64,000 nt of DNA from Pseudomonas fluorescens. Its GTDB lineage: Bacteria; Pseudomonadota; Gammaproteobacteria; Pseudomonadales; Pseudomonadaceae. The position numbers were made by a program, and so were the translations under genes. The stretch lies in the NCBI RefSeq assembly GCF_902497745.1, contig NZ_CABVHJ010000001.1, positions 124,001 through 188,000 on the forward strand. Reading direction: 5' to 3'. Under the pieces are notes generated by a model. It saw nothing but the letters and a program-made list of their open reading frames with translations. It did no database searches and was not told where the DNA came from. This document shows, piece by piece, positions 7,986-16,779 of this stretch; the first letter of the stretch is position 1; every line of letters starts with the position of its first letter.

Positions 7986-8618
7986 TCAGAACGGCTCGTT
8001 GCCACGGCGGCGGAACCAGCCGGTCAGCGACAGGCGCTCGCGGTTCGCCGGCAGCACTTCATGAGGCACTTCACCAGAGAGAAACACCACCAGACAACCG
8101 CCGGTAGGCTGCACGTCATGCACGCGTTCATCGTTCAGGTACATGCGCAACTGACCACCGTCCTCCGGCAGCCACGCGTCATTGAGGTACACCACCACCG
8201 AGACCATGCGCTTGTCATCGTCGCGAAAGCGGTCGACATGTCGGCGATAAAACGCGCCCGGCGGATACAGCGCGAAGTGACATTCGAAATCTTCAAGACC
8301 CAGAAACAGGCCACGGTTGAGCGCCTCGCGCAGGCTCTCCATCAGGTTCAGATAGCGGTCGCTGGCCTCGGCCTGACCGGGGTCGATCCACTGAATGTGA
8401 TCGCCACGAATACCCTCGCGAATCTCTGAAAACGGCCCACGGCCAACCGCCGCTGGCGCCAGCTCACCTTCGGCCTCACGTTTACGGCACTCGGCCGCCA
8501 GCTCGCGGGTCAAACCGGCGGGCAGGAATATGTTCTGCTGCGACCAGCCGTGTTCGGCCAGGTCGTCGACAATGCGTAACAGCAGTGGGTGTTCAGAGGA
8601 TATTTGCATGGCGCGCAT
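7986..8618 (-). CDS. 2-oxoglutarate/Fe(II)-dependent oxygenase (SM-20-like)
   Basis: The 210-residue protein has the P4Hc-type double-stranded beta-helix fold. The iron ligands are His127, Asp129 (in RRHVDRF) and His186 (in EVPHEVLP). Arg195 is placed to bind the 2-oxoglutarate carboxylate. Upstream segments GDHIQWID and FECHFALYPPGAFY fit the bacterial SM-20/PhyH-like group, whose members hydroxylate proteins or small molecules. The substrate is unknown. Two starts are possible, 8618 or 8609, three codons apart. It overlaps nothing and leads directly into the DUF523 gene. Confidence 0.88.
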   Translation of the reverse strand: MRAMQISSEHPLLLRIVDDLAEHGWSQQNIFLPAGLTRELAAECRKREAEGELAPAAVGRGPFSEIREGIRGDHIQWIDPGQAEASDRYLNLMESLREALNRGLFLGLEDFECHFALYPPGAFYRRHVDRFRDDDKRMVSVVVYLNDAWLPEDGGQLRMYLNDERVHDVQPTGGCLVVFLSGEVPHEVLPANRERLSLTGWFRRRGNEPF

Positions 8619-8726
8619 AGTATGTCGGCGGCAAGAAATCCGACAGAGCCACGCGGCGGCTTGCTACGAATTCTCGACAAGTACCGGCACCGCACGGAGA
8701 ATAGTCGGCTGCTGACAGGAGTCCCT

Positions 8727-9458
8727 ATGCGCCGTTTGCTTTTTTCACTGTTGATGTTCTGCGTGTTGCCCGCCTGGGCGGACGGCCACGATCAGTTGTA
8801 CAAGGTCGCCGGCTGGCCAGATCAACGTGCGCATTTCAATGACGCCCTGAGTGCCGCGCAGCAGCGCTACCAGAACAGCCTGCCGCCTGCGGTGTTTCAG
8901 GCGCTGGTGAACAACAGCAATCAGCGCTTTGCCCCGCAGGCTGTGGATCAACGTGCCGAAGCGCAACTGCGGCAGAAGCTTGCCGACCCGAAACCGGCGC
9001 TGACCTTCTTCCAATCACCGTTGGGCAAGAAAATCGTCGCGGCTGAATTGCTGGCGACCCGACGCGATCAACTGGCGAAAAATGCCAAGGGCCTGCCGAA
9101 GATGCAGGCCAGCGACAGCCGTCTGCTGATCATTGGCCACCTCGCTCAGGCGCTGCCAGCGCGTGAAGCTGGCGCCGAAGTCAGCCTGGCGATTGCTGGT
9201 GTGGCGGCGGACAGTTTGAGCTCGATGATCCCCGGGCTGCTGGGTGGCGGTCAGGCGCAAGGCATGTTGAATGGTCAGCGCCAGCGTTTGATGGAGCAGA
9301 TTGGCGCGGACATGAACAACACGCTGCTTTACGTCTATCGCGACTTGTCGGATGAAGAGCTGGAAGAGTTTGCGACGTTTGCTGAATCGGCTGAGGGCAA
9401 GGCCTACTATCAGGCAGCGCTGGCGGCGATTCGCGCAGGGTTGGCGGTCGGGCAATGA
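8727..9458 (+). CDS. DUF2059 domain exported protein
   Basis: The 243-residue protein has a signal peptide (MRRLLFSLLMFCVLPAWA) preceded by GACAGGAG. The mature part is helical, with the DUF2059 pattern twice over: an N-terminal half with QRFAPQAVDQRAEAQLRQKL and a C-terminal half ending LYVYRDLSDEELEEFATFAESAEGKAYYQAALAAI. The LSDEEL-xx-FAxFxxSxxGKAYY pattern is typical. It probably sits in the periplasm. The function is unknown. The ATG at 8727 was chosen because the longer upstream frame lacks a signal peptide. Confidence 0.8.
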   Translation: MRRLLFSLLMFCVLPAWADGHDQLYKVAGWPDQRAHFNDALSAAQQRYQNSLPPAVFQALVNNSNQRFAPQAVDQRAEAQLRQKLADPKPALTFFQSPLGKKIVAAELLATRRDQLAKNAKGLPKMQASDSRLLIIGHLAQALPAREAGAEVSLAIAGVAADSLSSMIPGLLGGGQAQGMLNGQRQRLMEQIGADMNNTLLYVYRDLSDEELEEFATFAESAEGKAYYQAALAAIRAGLAVGQ

Positions 9459-9481
9459 TCTTCGTCGCCCGATAAGCCGCC

Positions 9482-9576
9482 TTCGCGAGCAAGCTCGCTC
9501 CCACACTGGATCTTCAGTGGAAACAACATTTGTGAACACCCCGACTCCCCTGTGGGAGCGAGCTTGCTCGCGAAGG
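9482..9576. repeat. REP pair, outward-facing arrangement
   Basis: TTCGCGAGCAAGCTCGCTCC is followed by about 48 bases and then TGTGGGAGCGAGCTTGCTCG. The CCCAC ends face each other, the reverse of the pairs at 125 or 2427. It lies between two converging genes. Confidence 0.9.
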
Positions 9577-9590
9577 GGCCCTCACAAGCT

Positions 9591-10538
9591 CTAGAGATTC
9601 CGGCCCCTGATCCGCTTGCTCAAGAATTCGAAATACTCCTCACGCATTTCCGCCGTCTCATTCGCCAGATGATGCCGCGCCTCGGCCAGCAGCAGAATCT
9701 GCGGTCGATCAAACTTCCACTTCATCACCTGCAAATTGTGCTGCCAGTCGACCGTCATGTCCGCCTGCCCCTGAATGATCAGTGGCCGTCGCGGACTTTT
9801 TTTTGCGTGCTCGACGCGAATGATCCACCGTGACAGCGCCCCGACCCATTTCGTCGGCAAGCGTCGCGGCTGCAACGGATCGGCCTGCAGAAAAGGCAGG
9901 AAATCCGGATCGTTGGAGTTCTCGCTGAAGCGCCGCGTGACCCCTCTGACAAAAGGCCTGAGCAAGTAATAACTCAGCTGCGACCAGCCCCACGCTCGCG
10001 GACGCACCAGTGGCGCCATCAAAATCACCTGTCCCTGCGCCGGGCTGTTTTCGCAATGGTTGAGCAGGTGATCGACCACAATCGCCCCGCCAGTGCTCTG
10101 CCCGCACAAGTGCCACGGTTGCGGCAGGGAGATCGACTGCGCTTCGGCAAACAGCGCTTGCAAGGTGTCCTGGTACTCGGAGAAATCGCGAATGCTCGCG
10201 CGCGGCCCGCTCGACAAGCCATGGCCCGGCAAGTCGCAGGCGATCACCGCAAAATCCTGATCCAGCGCCCACTCGATCACATGCCGATACAGCCCGACGT
10301 GATCGTAGTAGCCGTGGAGCAGAAACAGCGTCGCCTTGACCTTCTCCGGCCACCAGCAATGGCTGACCACTTCATAGCCATCGACTTCGAAACGGCCCAT
10401 GCCACGCCAGACATCTCGCTCGGGAAAGTCGGTTTGGTAGAAACGCTGATAAGCCTTGGCCTCGTCCGACAACGGCTGCCACTCGGCCAAAGGCTTGAGG
10501 CTGGCGCGAATCTGATCGGGGTCGAAAGTGGCAGGCAT
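9591..10538 (-). CDS. Alpha/beta hydrolase (serine lysophospholipase/monoacylglycerol lipase type)
   Basis: The 315-residue protein carries a Hydrolase_4 domain. The oxyanion region is LFLLHGYYDHVG, the nucleophile elbow is GQSTG with Ser148, the acid is probably in QGQADMTVDW and the catalytic His lies in ARHHLANE. The CDLPGHGLSSG segment is typical of monoacylglycerol lipase and lysophospholipase relatives. No signal peptide is seen, so it is probably cytosolic or loosely membrane-bound. The substrate is inferred only as a carboxylic or phospholipid ester. It is divergent from the thioredoxin-fold gene. Confidence 0.85.
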   Translation of the reverse strand: MPATFDPDQIRASLKPLAEWQPLSDEAKAYQRFYQTDFPERDVWRGMGRFEVDGYEVVSHCWWPEKVKATLFLLHGYYDHVGLYRHVIEWALDQDFAVIACDLPGHGLSSGPRASIRDFSEYQDTLQALFAEAQSISLPQPWHLCGQSTGGAIVVDHLLNHCENSPAQGQVILMAPLVRPRAWGWSQLSYYLLRPFVRGVTRRFSENSNDPDFLPFLQADPLQPRRLPTKWVGALSRWIIRVEHAKKSPRRPLIIQGQADMTVDWQHNLQVMKWKFDRPQILLLAEARHHLANETAEMREEYFEFLSKRIRGRNL

Positions 10539-10637
10539 GCGGGAATTCCAAAACGGTAAACAGACTTTATCGGCCTGCGATATTCATCTGTCGGAGCAAG
10601 CATGGCAAGCTAGCCCACCTCTTCTGGAACGAAAACC

Positions 10638-11216
10638 ATGCGTTCGCCCTACCGCACCGCACTGTTTGCCAGCCTGCTCGCGCTGATTTGCGCCGGGGTG
10701 TTATGGGCGGCGTACGACTGGTTTCAGGGGCGTTATCTGCGTGCGTTCAGCGAACACACGGCGGTGTTTTCCGGTGATCCGCTGCGCCTGCCGGACAACC
10801 TCGCCGGCCCGGGCAAGATTCGTCTGGTGCATTTTTGGGACCCGGCCTGCCCGTGCAACGTCGGCAATCAACAACACCTGACCGAGATGGTCGAGCAGTT
10901 CAGCGCCAGGGGCGTCGAGTTCTTCGCCGTGCAAAAAACCGGCAGTCGCGGTCAGTTGCCGGCAACCCTCAGCAGCCTGAAAACCATCACCATATTGCCC
11001 GGTTCCGAACAGGTGCCCGCCAGCCCGGCCGTGGCGATCTGGGATCGCAGCGGCAAACTGGCGTACTTCGGCCCGTACAGCGAAGGCCTGACCTGCAACT
11101 CCAGCAACAGCTTTATCGAACCGATTTTGAATGCCCTGACGGAAGATCGCCCGGTCAACGCCACACACACCCTGGCGGTCGGTTGTTACTGCCCGTGGCC
11201 GGTGGAAACGCCGTAA
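10638..11216 (+). CDS. DUF6436/thioredoxin-fold membrane-anchored protein
   Basis: The 192-residue protein has an N-terminal transmembrane anchor (about residues 8-25) and a thioredoxin-like domain: IRLVHFWDPACPCN places a CPC motif at Cys71 and Cys73, where a CxxC would normally sit. The C-terminal GCYCPWP adds another closely spaced cysteine pair. The domain is predicted to face the periplasm. The spacing suggests an altered redox or metal role instead of a standard disulfide exchange (inference). It precedes the acylase gene by 102 bases on the same strand. I recall proteins of this kind annotated as DUF6436. Confidence 0.75.
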   Translation: MRSPYRTALFASLLALICAGVLWAAYDWFQGRYLRAFSEHTAVFSGDPLRLPDNLAGPGKIRLVHFWDPACPCNVGNQQHLTEMVEQFSARGVEFFAVQKTGSRGQLPATLSSLKTITILPGSEQVPASPAVAIWDRSGKLAYFGPYSEGLTCNSSNSFIEPILNALTEDRPVNATHTLAVGCYCPWPVETP

Positions 11217-11318
11217 GGCATTCCGGACTTTTCAAGGACAGCGCTGCACGGCACAGAAGGTCTGTGCTAATTGTTTGCAGCCCGACGGGCGGCAATCCCG
11301 CTTGCACAAGGAGTCACC

Positions 11319-13727
11319 ATGAAGCGCGTGTTCACCGTACTTGGCCTGCTCATCGTTGTTCTGCTTGCCGGCGCAGGCTGGTACGTCTACAGCAAACAGC
11401 CAACGCGACAAGGTCAGGTCGAGCTGCGCAACCTGCAGGGTTCAGTGACCGTGCGCTACGACGAACGCGGCGTGCCGCACATTCGCGCCGAGAACGAAAC
11501 CGACCTCTACCGCGCCCTCGGCTATGTGCATGCCCAGGATCGGCTGTTCCAGATGGAAGCCATGCGCCGCCTCGCCCGGGGCGAACTGGCCGAAGTGCTC
11601 GGGCCGAAACTGCTCGACACCGACAAACTGTTTCGCAGCCTGCGCATCCGTGAGCGCGCCGCCAGTTACGTCGCCAGTCTCGATAAGCAGTCGCCGGCGT
11701 GGAAGGGCCTGCAAGCCTATCTGGATGGCATCAACCAATATCAGGACAGCCACGCCGCGCCGATCGAGTTCGATGTGCTGGGGATCCCCAAGCGGCCGTT
11801 CACGGCGCAAGACAGCATCAGCGTCGCGGGTTACATGGCCTATAGCTTTGCCGCGGCGTTTCGCACCGAACCGCTGCTGACCTACGTGCGCGATCAGCTC
11901 GGCGCCGATTACCTCAAGGTCTTCGACCTCGACTGGCAGCCCAAAGGCGTGCTGGTCAACGGTCACGCCAAACCGACGCCGGTTCTCGCTGCCGGCGACT
12001 GGAAAGACCTCAACGCCCTCGCCCGCCTCAGCGAACAAGCGCTGATCGACAACGGCCTGCCGCAGTTCGAAGGCAGCAACGCCTGGGTCATCGCGGGCAG
12101 CCGCAGCCAGAGCGGCAAACCGCTGCTGGCCGGTGACCCGCATATTCGCTTCTCGGTGCCGTCGGTGTGGTACGAGGCGCAACTGTCGGCGCCGGGCTTT
12201 GAGTTGTACGGCCATCATCAGGCGCTGGTGCCTTTCGCCTTCCTCGGCCACAACCTCGATTTCGGCTGGAGCCTGACCATGTTCCAGAACGACGATCTGG
12301 ACCTGATCGCCGAGAAGGTCAATCCGGATAACCCGAATCAGGTCTGGTATCGCGGCCAGTGGACCGACATGCTCGTCACGCAGCAGCAGATCAATGTGAA
12401 GGGCCAGTCGCCGGTGACCCTGACCCTGCGCCAATCGCCCCACGGCCCGATCGTCAACGATGCCCTCGGCACCGCTGCCGGCAAGACGCCGATCGCCATG
12501 TGGTGGGCTTTTCTCGAAACACCGAACCCGATCCTCGAAGGCTTCTACCAGCTCAACCGTGCCGACACCCTGGCCAAGGCCCGCGCCGCAGCGGCCAAGG
12601 TACAGGCGCCTGGGCTGAATCTCGTCTACGCCAACGCCAAGGGCGATATCGCCTGGTGGGCTTCAGCGTTGCTGCCCAAGCGCCCGGCCGGGGTCAGAGC
12701 GGAATTCATGCTCGACGGCAGCAGCAATCAGGCCGACAAGGATGGTTTCTACCCGTTCAGCGCCAACCCGCAGGAAGAAAACCCGGCGCGCGGCTACATC
12801 GTCTCGGCCAACTTCCAGCCGCTGTCGCCGACGGGCATGGAGATTCCCGGTTACTACAACCTCGCCGATCGCGGTCAGCAACTGAATCGTCAGCTCAGCG
12901 ACAAGAGCGTGAAGTGGACCAACGAAGCCAACCAGAAACTGCAGCTGGGCACGGCGACCGGTTACGGCCCGCGCTTGCTGGCACCGTTGCTGCCGGTGCT
13001 GCGTGAGGTAGTGAGCGATCCGGCGCAACTGAAACTGGTCGAGCAACTGGCGCAGTGGCCAGGCGACTATCCGCTGGATTCGGTCAGTGCGACAGTGTTC
13101 AACCAGTTCCTCTATGACCTGGCCGATGCGGCGATGCGCGATGAGTTGGGCAATGATTTCTTCGAGACATTGCTGTCGACGCGAGTGATCGATGCGGCGC
13201 TGCCGAGGCTGGCCGTGAATGCCGATTCACCGTGGTGGGACAACCGCAGCACGCCGAACAAGGAGACCCGCGCCGATATCGTCCGCGCGGCGTGGCAGGC
13301 GAGCATGCAGCACTTGAAGCTGACCCTGGGCGATAACTCTGCCGAGTGGAAATGGGGCGCTGCGCACACGCTGACTCACGGCCATCCGTTGGGACAGCAG
13401 AAGCCACTGGAGCGGATTTTCAATGTCGGGCCGTTTGCGGCACCGGGCAGTCATGAAGTGCCGAACAACCTTTCGGCGAGGATCGGCCCGGCGCCGTGGC
13501 CGGTGACTTACGGGCCGTCGACGCGGCGCCTGGTGGATTTTGCTGATCCGGCGCATGGGTTGACGATCAACCCGGTTGGGCAGAGTGGTGTGCCGTTCGA
13601 CAGTCACTATGACGATCAGGCTGAGGCGTATGTCGACGGGATCTATGTGCAGGCGCATTTCAATGCCGAAGAGGTGACGGCGAATACGCGCAGTACGTTG
13701 AAGCTGTTGCCGGCGCGGGCACCTTAA
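11319..13727 (+). CDS. Penicillin acylase family protein (possible acyl-homoserine lactone acylase)
   Basis: The 802-residue precursor belongs to the Ntn-hydrolase family. A single N-terminal hydrophobic segment or signal anchor (residues 5-24) is followed by the alpha region with VRYDERGVPHIRA and GYVHAQDRLFQME. The autocatalytic site is GSNAW, with the nucleophile Ser253 becoming the N-terminus of the beta chain. The C-terminal region has the family's NP-GQSG segment followed by SxHYDDQ. Family members cleave penicillins or N-acyl homoserine lactones; the PAO1 protein HacB (PA0305), from a similar genomic neighbourhood as I recall it, is such an acylase. Substrate here is inferred. A GGAG precedes the ATG at 11319. 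Confidence 0.9.
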   Translation: MKRVFTVLGLLIVVLLAGAGWYVYSKQPTRQGQVELRNLQGSVTVRYDERGVPHIRAENETDLYRALGYVHAQDRLFQMEAMRRLARGELAEVLGPKLLDTDKLFRSLRIRERAASYVASLDKQSPAWKGLQAYLDGINQYQDSHAAPIEFDVLGIPKRPFTAQDSISVAGYMAYSFAAAFRTEPLLTYVRDQLGADYLKVFDLDWQPKGVLVNGHAKPTPVLAAGDWKDLNALARLSEQALIDNGLPQFEGSNAWVIAGSRSQSGKPLLAGDPHIRFSVPSVWYEAQLSAPGFELYGHHQALVPFAFLGHNLDFGWSLTMFQNDDLDLIAEKVNPDNPNQVWYRGQWTDMLVTQQQINVKGQSPVTLTLRQSPHGPIVNDALGTAAGKTPIAMWWAFLETPNPILEGFYQLNRADTLAKARAAAAKVQAPGLNLVYANAKGDIAWWASALLPKRPAGVRAEFMLDGSSNQADKDGFYPFSANPQEENPARGYIVSANFQPLSPTGMEIPGYYNLADRGQQLNRQLSDKSVKWTNEANQKLQLGTATGYGPRLLAPLLPVLREVVSDPAQLKLVEQLAQWPGDYPLDSVSATVFNQFLYDLADAAMRDELGNDFFETLLSTRVIDAALPRLAVNADSPWWDNRSTPNKETRADIVRAAWQASMQHLKLTLGDNSAEWKWGAAHTLTHGHPLGQQKPLERIFNVGPFAAPGSHEVPNNLSARIGPAPWPVTYGPSTRRLVDFADPAHGLTINPVGQSGVPFDSHYDDQAEAYVDGIYVQAHFNAEEVTANTRSTLKLLPARAP

Positions 13728-13730
13728 AAG

Positions 13731-13908
13731 CCCCTCACCCTAGCCCTCTCCCCGAGGGAGAGGGGACTGACCGAGGTGTCTTTTGCCATACATCGACCTG
13801 AAAGAGCGGTGTCGATTATGGATTCACAACCGCTCACTCAGGTCGGCGTATCTCCTCAATATCCCCCAATCGGCCCCCTCTCCCTCTGGGAGAGGGCTGG
13901 GGTGAGGG
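13731..13908. repeat. Long palindromic element, CCCTCACCC...GGGTGAGGG, copy 2
   Basis: Outer CCCCTCACCCTAGCCCTCTC pairs with GAGAGGGCTGGGGTGAGGG at the right end. Inner ACATCGACCTGAA and TCAGGTCGGCGTA form a second, nested inverted repeat. It fills the whole gap between the acylase and GlxA-type genes and abuts the latter's stop codon. Confidence 0.85.
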
Positions 13909-14874
13909 TTAAAGCATCACCGCAAAATTCAGCCGAAACTGCTGCGGCGTCACCCCCAACCGCCGGTTAAACACCCCACGCATATGCTGCGCATCCCGAA
14001 ACCCACACTGATACGCCACCGTCTTCAACGGCGCCGCCGTGCTTTCCAGCATCACCCGCGCCGCATCCACCCGCGCCCGCTCGACGAACTCCGCCGGGGT
14101 GACTTTGGCTTCCCGAGCAAACACTCTGGAGAAATTGCGCGCACTCATGTTCGCCGCATTGGCCAGATCGGCAATCGCCAGATCACCAGTCAGATTGGCC
14201 AGCACATACAACTGCACCATCGCCACCGCCGACGTCGGTTCCGCGTGCGGCGTGAGGAACGGACTGAACTGCGACTGCCCACCCGAACGCTGGGTGAACA
14301 CTACCAGCCGCTTGGCCACACTGAGCGCCACTTCCGCGCCGTGATCACGTGCCAATAAATACAGCGACAAATCGATCCCCGCCGTGACCCCGGCCGAGGT
14401 GTACAGCGTGTCATCCTCGACATACAAGCGATCTGCCTCGACCTGCGTGGTCGGGCACAACTGCGCCAACGCCTCGGCATCGTTCCAGTGCCTGGTGACG
14501 GTGCGCCCCTCCAGCAACCCTGCCCGCGCGAGCATGAACGCGCCATTGCAGATTGAACCGAAGCGCTGCGCCCGTGAACACGCCCCGCGCAGCCAATCAT
14601 CAAACGTAGCGCCAAAATCCATGAACGGCAGTTGCGGCCCACCGGCGACCAGCAGCAGGTCGTAGGCGTCGAGTGCTTCGCTGAAATGCCAATGGGCATT
14701 CAGGTTCAAACCGTTGGAACAGGCCATCGGGCCGCGTTCGACGCCGATCACTTCGAGCCGATAGTGATCCTCGGCCGCCAGAAAGCGATTGGCCTCGGCG
14801 AACACATCCATGGGGCCGCTGACATCCAGTGACTGCACGCCTGCGAACACGACGATGGCGACGGTTTTGTTCAT
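13909..14874 (-). CDS. GlxA-family transcriptional regulator (DJ-1/PfpI domain plus AraC helix-turn-helix)
   Basis: The 321-residue protein has an N-terminal DJ-1/PfpI domain (residues about 3-170) with the nucleophile-elbow cysteine in GSICNGAFML (Cys109). A C-terminal AraC-type DNA-binding domain follows (from about 215: LAIADLANAANMSARNFSRVFAREAKVTPAEFVERARVDAARVMLE, then the second helix-turn-helix with VAYQCGFRDAQHMRGVFNRRLGVTPQQF). The start at 14874 follows GGGGGA. It is divergent from an HD-domain hydrolase gene, which is a likely target (inference). The effector is unknown. Confidence 0.9.
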   Translation of the reverse strand: MNKTVAIVVFAGVQSLDVSGPMDVFAEANRFLAAEDHYRLEVIGVERGPMACSNGLNLNAHWHFSEALDAYDLLLVAGGPQLPFMDFGATFDDWLRGACSRAQRFGSICNGAFMLARAGLLEGRTVTRHWNDAEALAQLCPTTQVEADRLYVEDDTLYTSAGVTAGIDLSLYLLARDHGAEVALSVAKRLVVFTQRSGGQSQFSPFLTPHAEPTSAVAMVQLYVLANLTGDLAIADLANAANMSARNFSRVFAREAKVTPAEFVERARVDAARVMLESTAAPLKTVAYQCGFRDAQHMRGVFNRRLGVTPQQFRLNFAVML

Positions 14875-14900
14875 GGCTGTGGATTCCCCCTTTAAGAGCA

Positions 14901-14974
14901 AAAGATCGCAGCCTTCGGCAGCTCCTACAGGTGTCCGCGTTCCCATGTAGGAGCTGCCGAAGGCTGCGATCTTT
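14901..14974. repeat. Near-perfect long inverted repeat of the TGTAGGAGC REP family
   Basis: The arms run 14901-14929 and 14946-14974. They read AAAGATCGCAGCCTTCGGCA through the CTCCTACA end and its exact complement, 29 bp each, with a 16-base spacer. It sits in the divergent intergenic region of the GlxA-type regulator and the HD-domain gene. Confidence 0.9.
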
Positions 14975-15100
14975 TTAGCTTGGCACGATTTGCGCGTCGA
15001 ATGGCAAGGATCGCAGCCATGGGTCGATTGTTCGCTTTCAGCGCCAGGAACAGACTATCCCCATCAGCGCCACAACGGCGTTTCAGTGAGGAAACTCCCC

Positions 15101-15739
15101 ATGACCGCGACCATCGCCGGCATCAAAATTCCCGACAGCGCCCTCGCCCGGGCCACCACCGAGTACATCCGCGACATCGAATCCGACCTGCTCTACCACC
15201 ACTCGCGCCGGGTCTTTCTGTTCGGCGCGCTGAGCGGTGAACGCCAGCAACTGGCATACGATCCGGAGTTGTTGTACGTCGGCGCAATGTTCCATGACAT
15301 CGGTCTGGTCGAAGGCCATCGCAGTGATGACGAGCGTTTTGAAGTGGACGGTGCCAACGCGGCAGCAGCGTTTCTCAAACCTTACGGGTTGAGCGATGAC
15401 GACATCGAGCAGGTCTGGCTGTCGATTGCCCTGCACACCACGCCGGGTGTGCCGAAGCATCTGCGTCCGACGGTGGCGCTGGTGACCGCAGGCGTGGAGA
15501 TGGATGTGCTGGGCATGGATTACGCAGCGTTCAGCACCGTGCAGCGTGAGGCGGTGGTGCATGCGCACCCGCGTGGGGAAGGTTTCAAGGAGTGCATCAT
15601 CTGCGCGTTTGCCGACGGCTTGCGGCATCGTCCGCAGACCACGTTTGGCAACGTGAATACCGATGTGCTGAAGGATCAGGAGCCGGGGTTCAAGCCGATG
15701 AACTTCGTTGAGGTCATCCGCAATTCTCCCTGGATTTGA
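15101..15739 (+). CDS. HD-domain hydrolase, cyanamide-hydratase-like
   Basis: The 212-residue protein has metal ligands of the HD fold: His34 in HHSRRVFLFG, His65-Asp66 in AMFHDIGL, a further His in ALHTTPGVPKH, and a late Asp in CAFADGLR. The HS-RV-x-FG opening and FHDIGL centre resemble the cyanamide hydratase/urea-hydrolyase-like HD group (from memory). The substrate is not known; a small nitrogen compound such as a cyanamide or nitrile derivative is a guess. The start at 15101 gives the family N-terminus. The gene is divergent from a GlxA-type regulator. Confidence 0.82.
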   Translation: MTATIAGIKIPDSALARATTEYIRDIESDLLYHHSRRVFLFGALSGERQQLAYDPELLYVGAMFHDIGLVEGHRSDDERFEVDGANAAAAFLKPYGLSDDDIEQVWLSIALHTTPGVPKHLRPTVALVTAGVEMDVLGMDYAAFSTVQREAVVHAHPRGEGFKECIICAFADGLRHRPQTTFGNVNTDVLKDQEPGFKPMNFVEVIRNSPWI

Positions 15740-15756
15740 AGATCACCAGAAACAAC

Positions 15757-15846
15757 TGTGGGAGCGAGCTTGCTCGCGAATGCGGTGGGTCAGGCAACAT
15801 TTCCGTCGACTGACACGCCCTCTTCGCGAGCAAGCTCGCTCCCACA
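15757..15846. repeat. REPIN: inward-facing REP pair
   Basis: TGTGGGAGCGAGCTTGCTCG is on the left and its complement ends at 15846. The spacer has the GTCAGGCAACAT...GTCGACTGAC inverted core common to the inward class. It lies between the converging HD-domain and spuH genes. Confidence 0.9.
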
Positions 15847-15888
15847 TGGATTTGGGTTGATCACAGATCTGTGATCAACCCCATTGGC

Positions 15889-16779
15889 TTACGCAGCCTC
15901 CGGGCTTGGCGCCCGGCGCACGTCCGGTTGCTTCCACGAATCGGCAGCGCTTTCTTCGATGGCTTGCTGGATGGCTTTCTTGCGCGCTTCTTCGGCGCGG
16001 CGGCTGAAGAACCAGACCATGAAGGTCACGATCGATACCGCCAGCAGAATCAGACTGGCCACGGCGTTGATTTCAGGCTTCACGCCCAGACGCACCGCCG
16101 AGAACACTTCCATCGGCAGGGTCGTCGAACCCGGACCGGAGACGAAGCTGGCCAACACCAGGTCATCCAGCGACAGCGCGAACGACATCATGCCGCCCGC
16201 CGCCAGCGATGGCGCGATCATCGGGATGGTGATCAGGAAGAACACCTTCCACGGCCGCGCGCCCAGATCCATCGCCGCTTCTTCGATCGACAGGTCGAGC
16301 TCACGCAGACGCGCCGACACCACCACTGCCACATACGCCGCACAGAATGTGGTGTGGGCGATCCAGATGGTGACGATGCCACGTTCCTGCGGCCAGCCGA
16401 TCATCTGCGCCATGGCCACGAACAGCAGCAACAGCGACAGACCGGTGATCACTTCCGGCATCACCAACGGCGCCGTCACCAGGCCGCCGAACAGCGTGCG
16501 GCCCTTGAAGCGCGTGATGCGGGTCAGCACGAAGGCTGCCAGCGTGCCCAGCGCCACCGCGGCGACCGCGGTGTAGCAGGCAATTTCCAGCGAGCGCAGC
16601 ACCGAGCCCATCAGTTGGGTGTTGTCGAGCAGGCCGACGTACCACTTGATCGACCAACCGCCCCACACCGTCACCAGTTTCGAGGCGTTGAACGAGTAGA
16701 TCACCAGGATCAGCATCGGCAGGTAGATGAACAACAGACCGATGACCAGCATCAGGCTGGAGAAACGGAAGCGCTTCAT
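15889..16779 (-). CDS. spuH: Polyamine ABC transporter permease (PotI/SpuH type)
   Basis: The 296-residue inner-membrane protein has about six transmembrane segments and the cytoplasmic EAA loop (ELDLSIEEAAMDLGARPWKVFFLITIP) that contacts the ATPase. The C-terminus is a charged tail. Family segments such as YLPMLILVIYSFNASK are typical of PotC/PotI permeases. The ATG overlaps the stop of the PotH-type gene by 4 bases. It forms the importer with the neighbouring PotH and PotG proteins, taking up putrescine and spermidine (family knowledge; the specific substrate depends on the binding proteins). Confidence 0.93.
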   Translation of the reverse strand: MKRFRFSSLMLVIGLLFIYLPMLILVIYSFNASKLVTVWGGWSIKWYVGLLDNTQLMGSVLRSLEIACYTAVAAVALGTLAAFVLTRITRFKGRTLFGGLVTAPLVMPEVITGLSLLLLFVAMAQMIGWPQERGIVTIWIAHTTFCAAYVAVVVSARLRELDLSIEEAAMDLGARPWKVFFLITIPMIAPSLAAGGMMSFALSLDDLVLASFVSGPGSTTLPMEVFSAVRLGVKPEINAVASLILLAVSIVTFMVWFFSRRAEEARKKAIQQAIEESAADSWKQPDVRRAPSPEAA

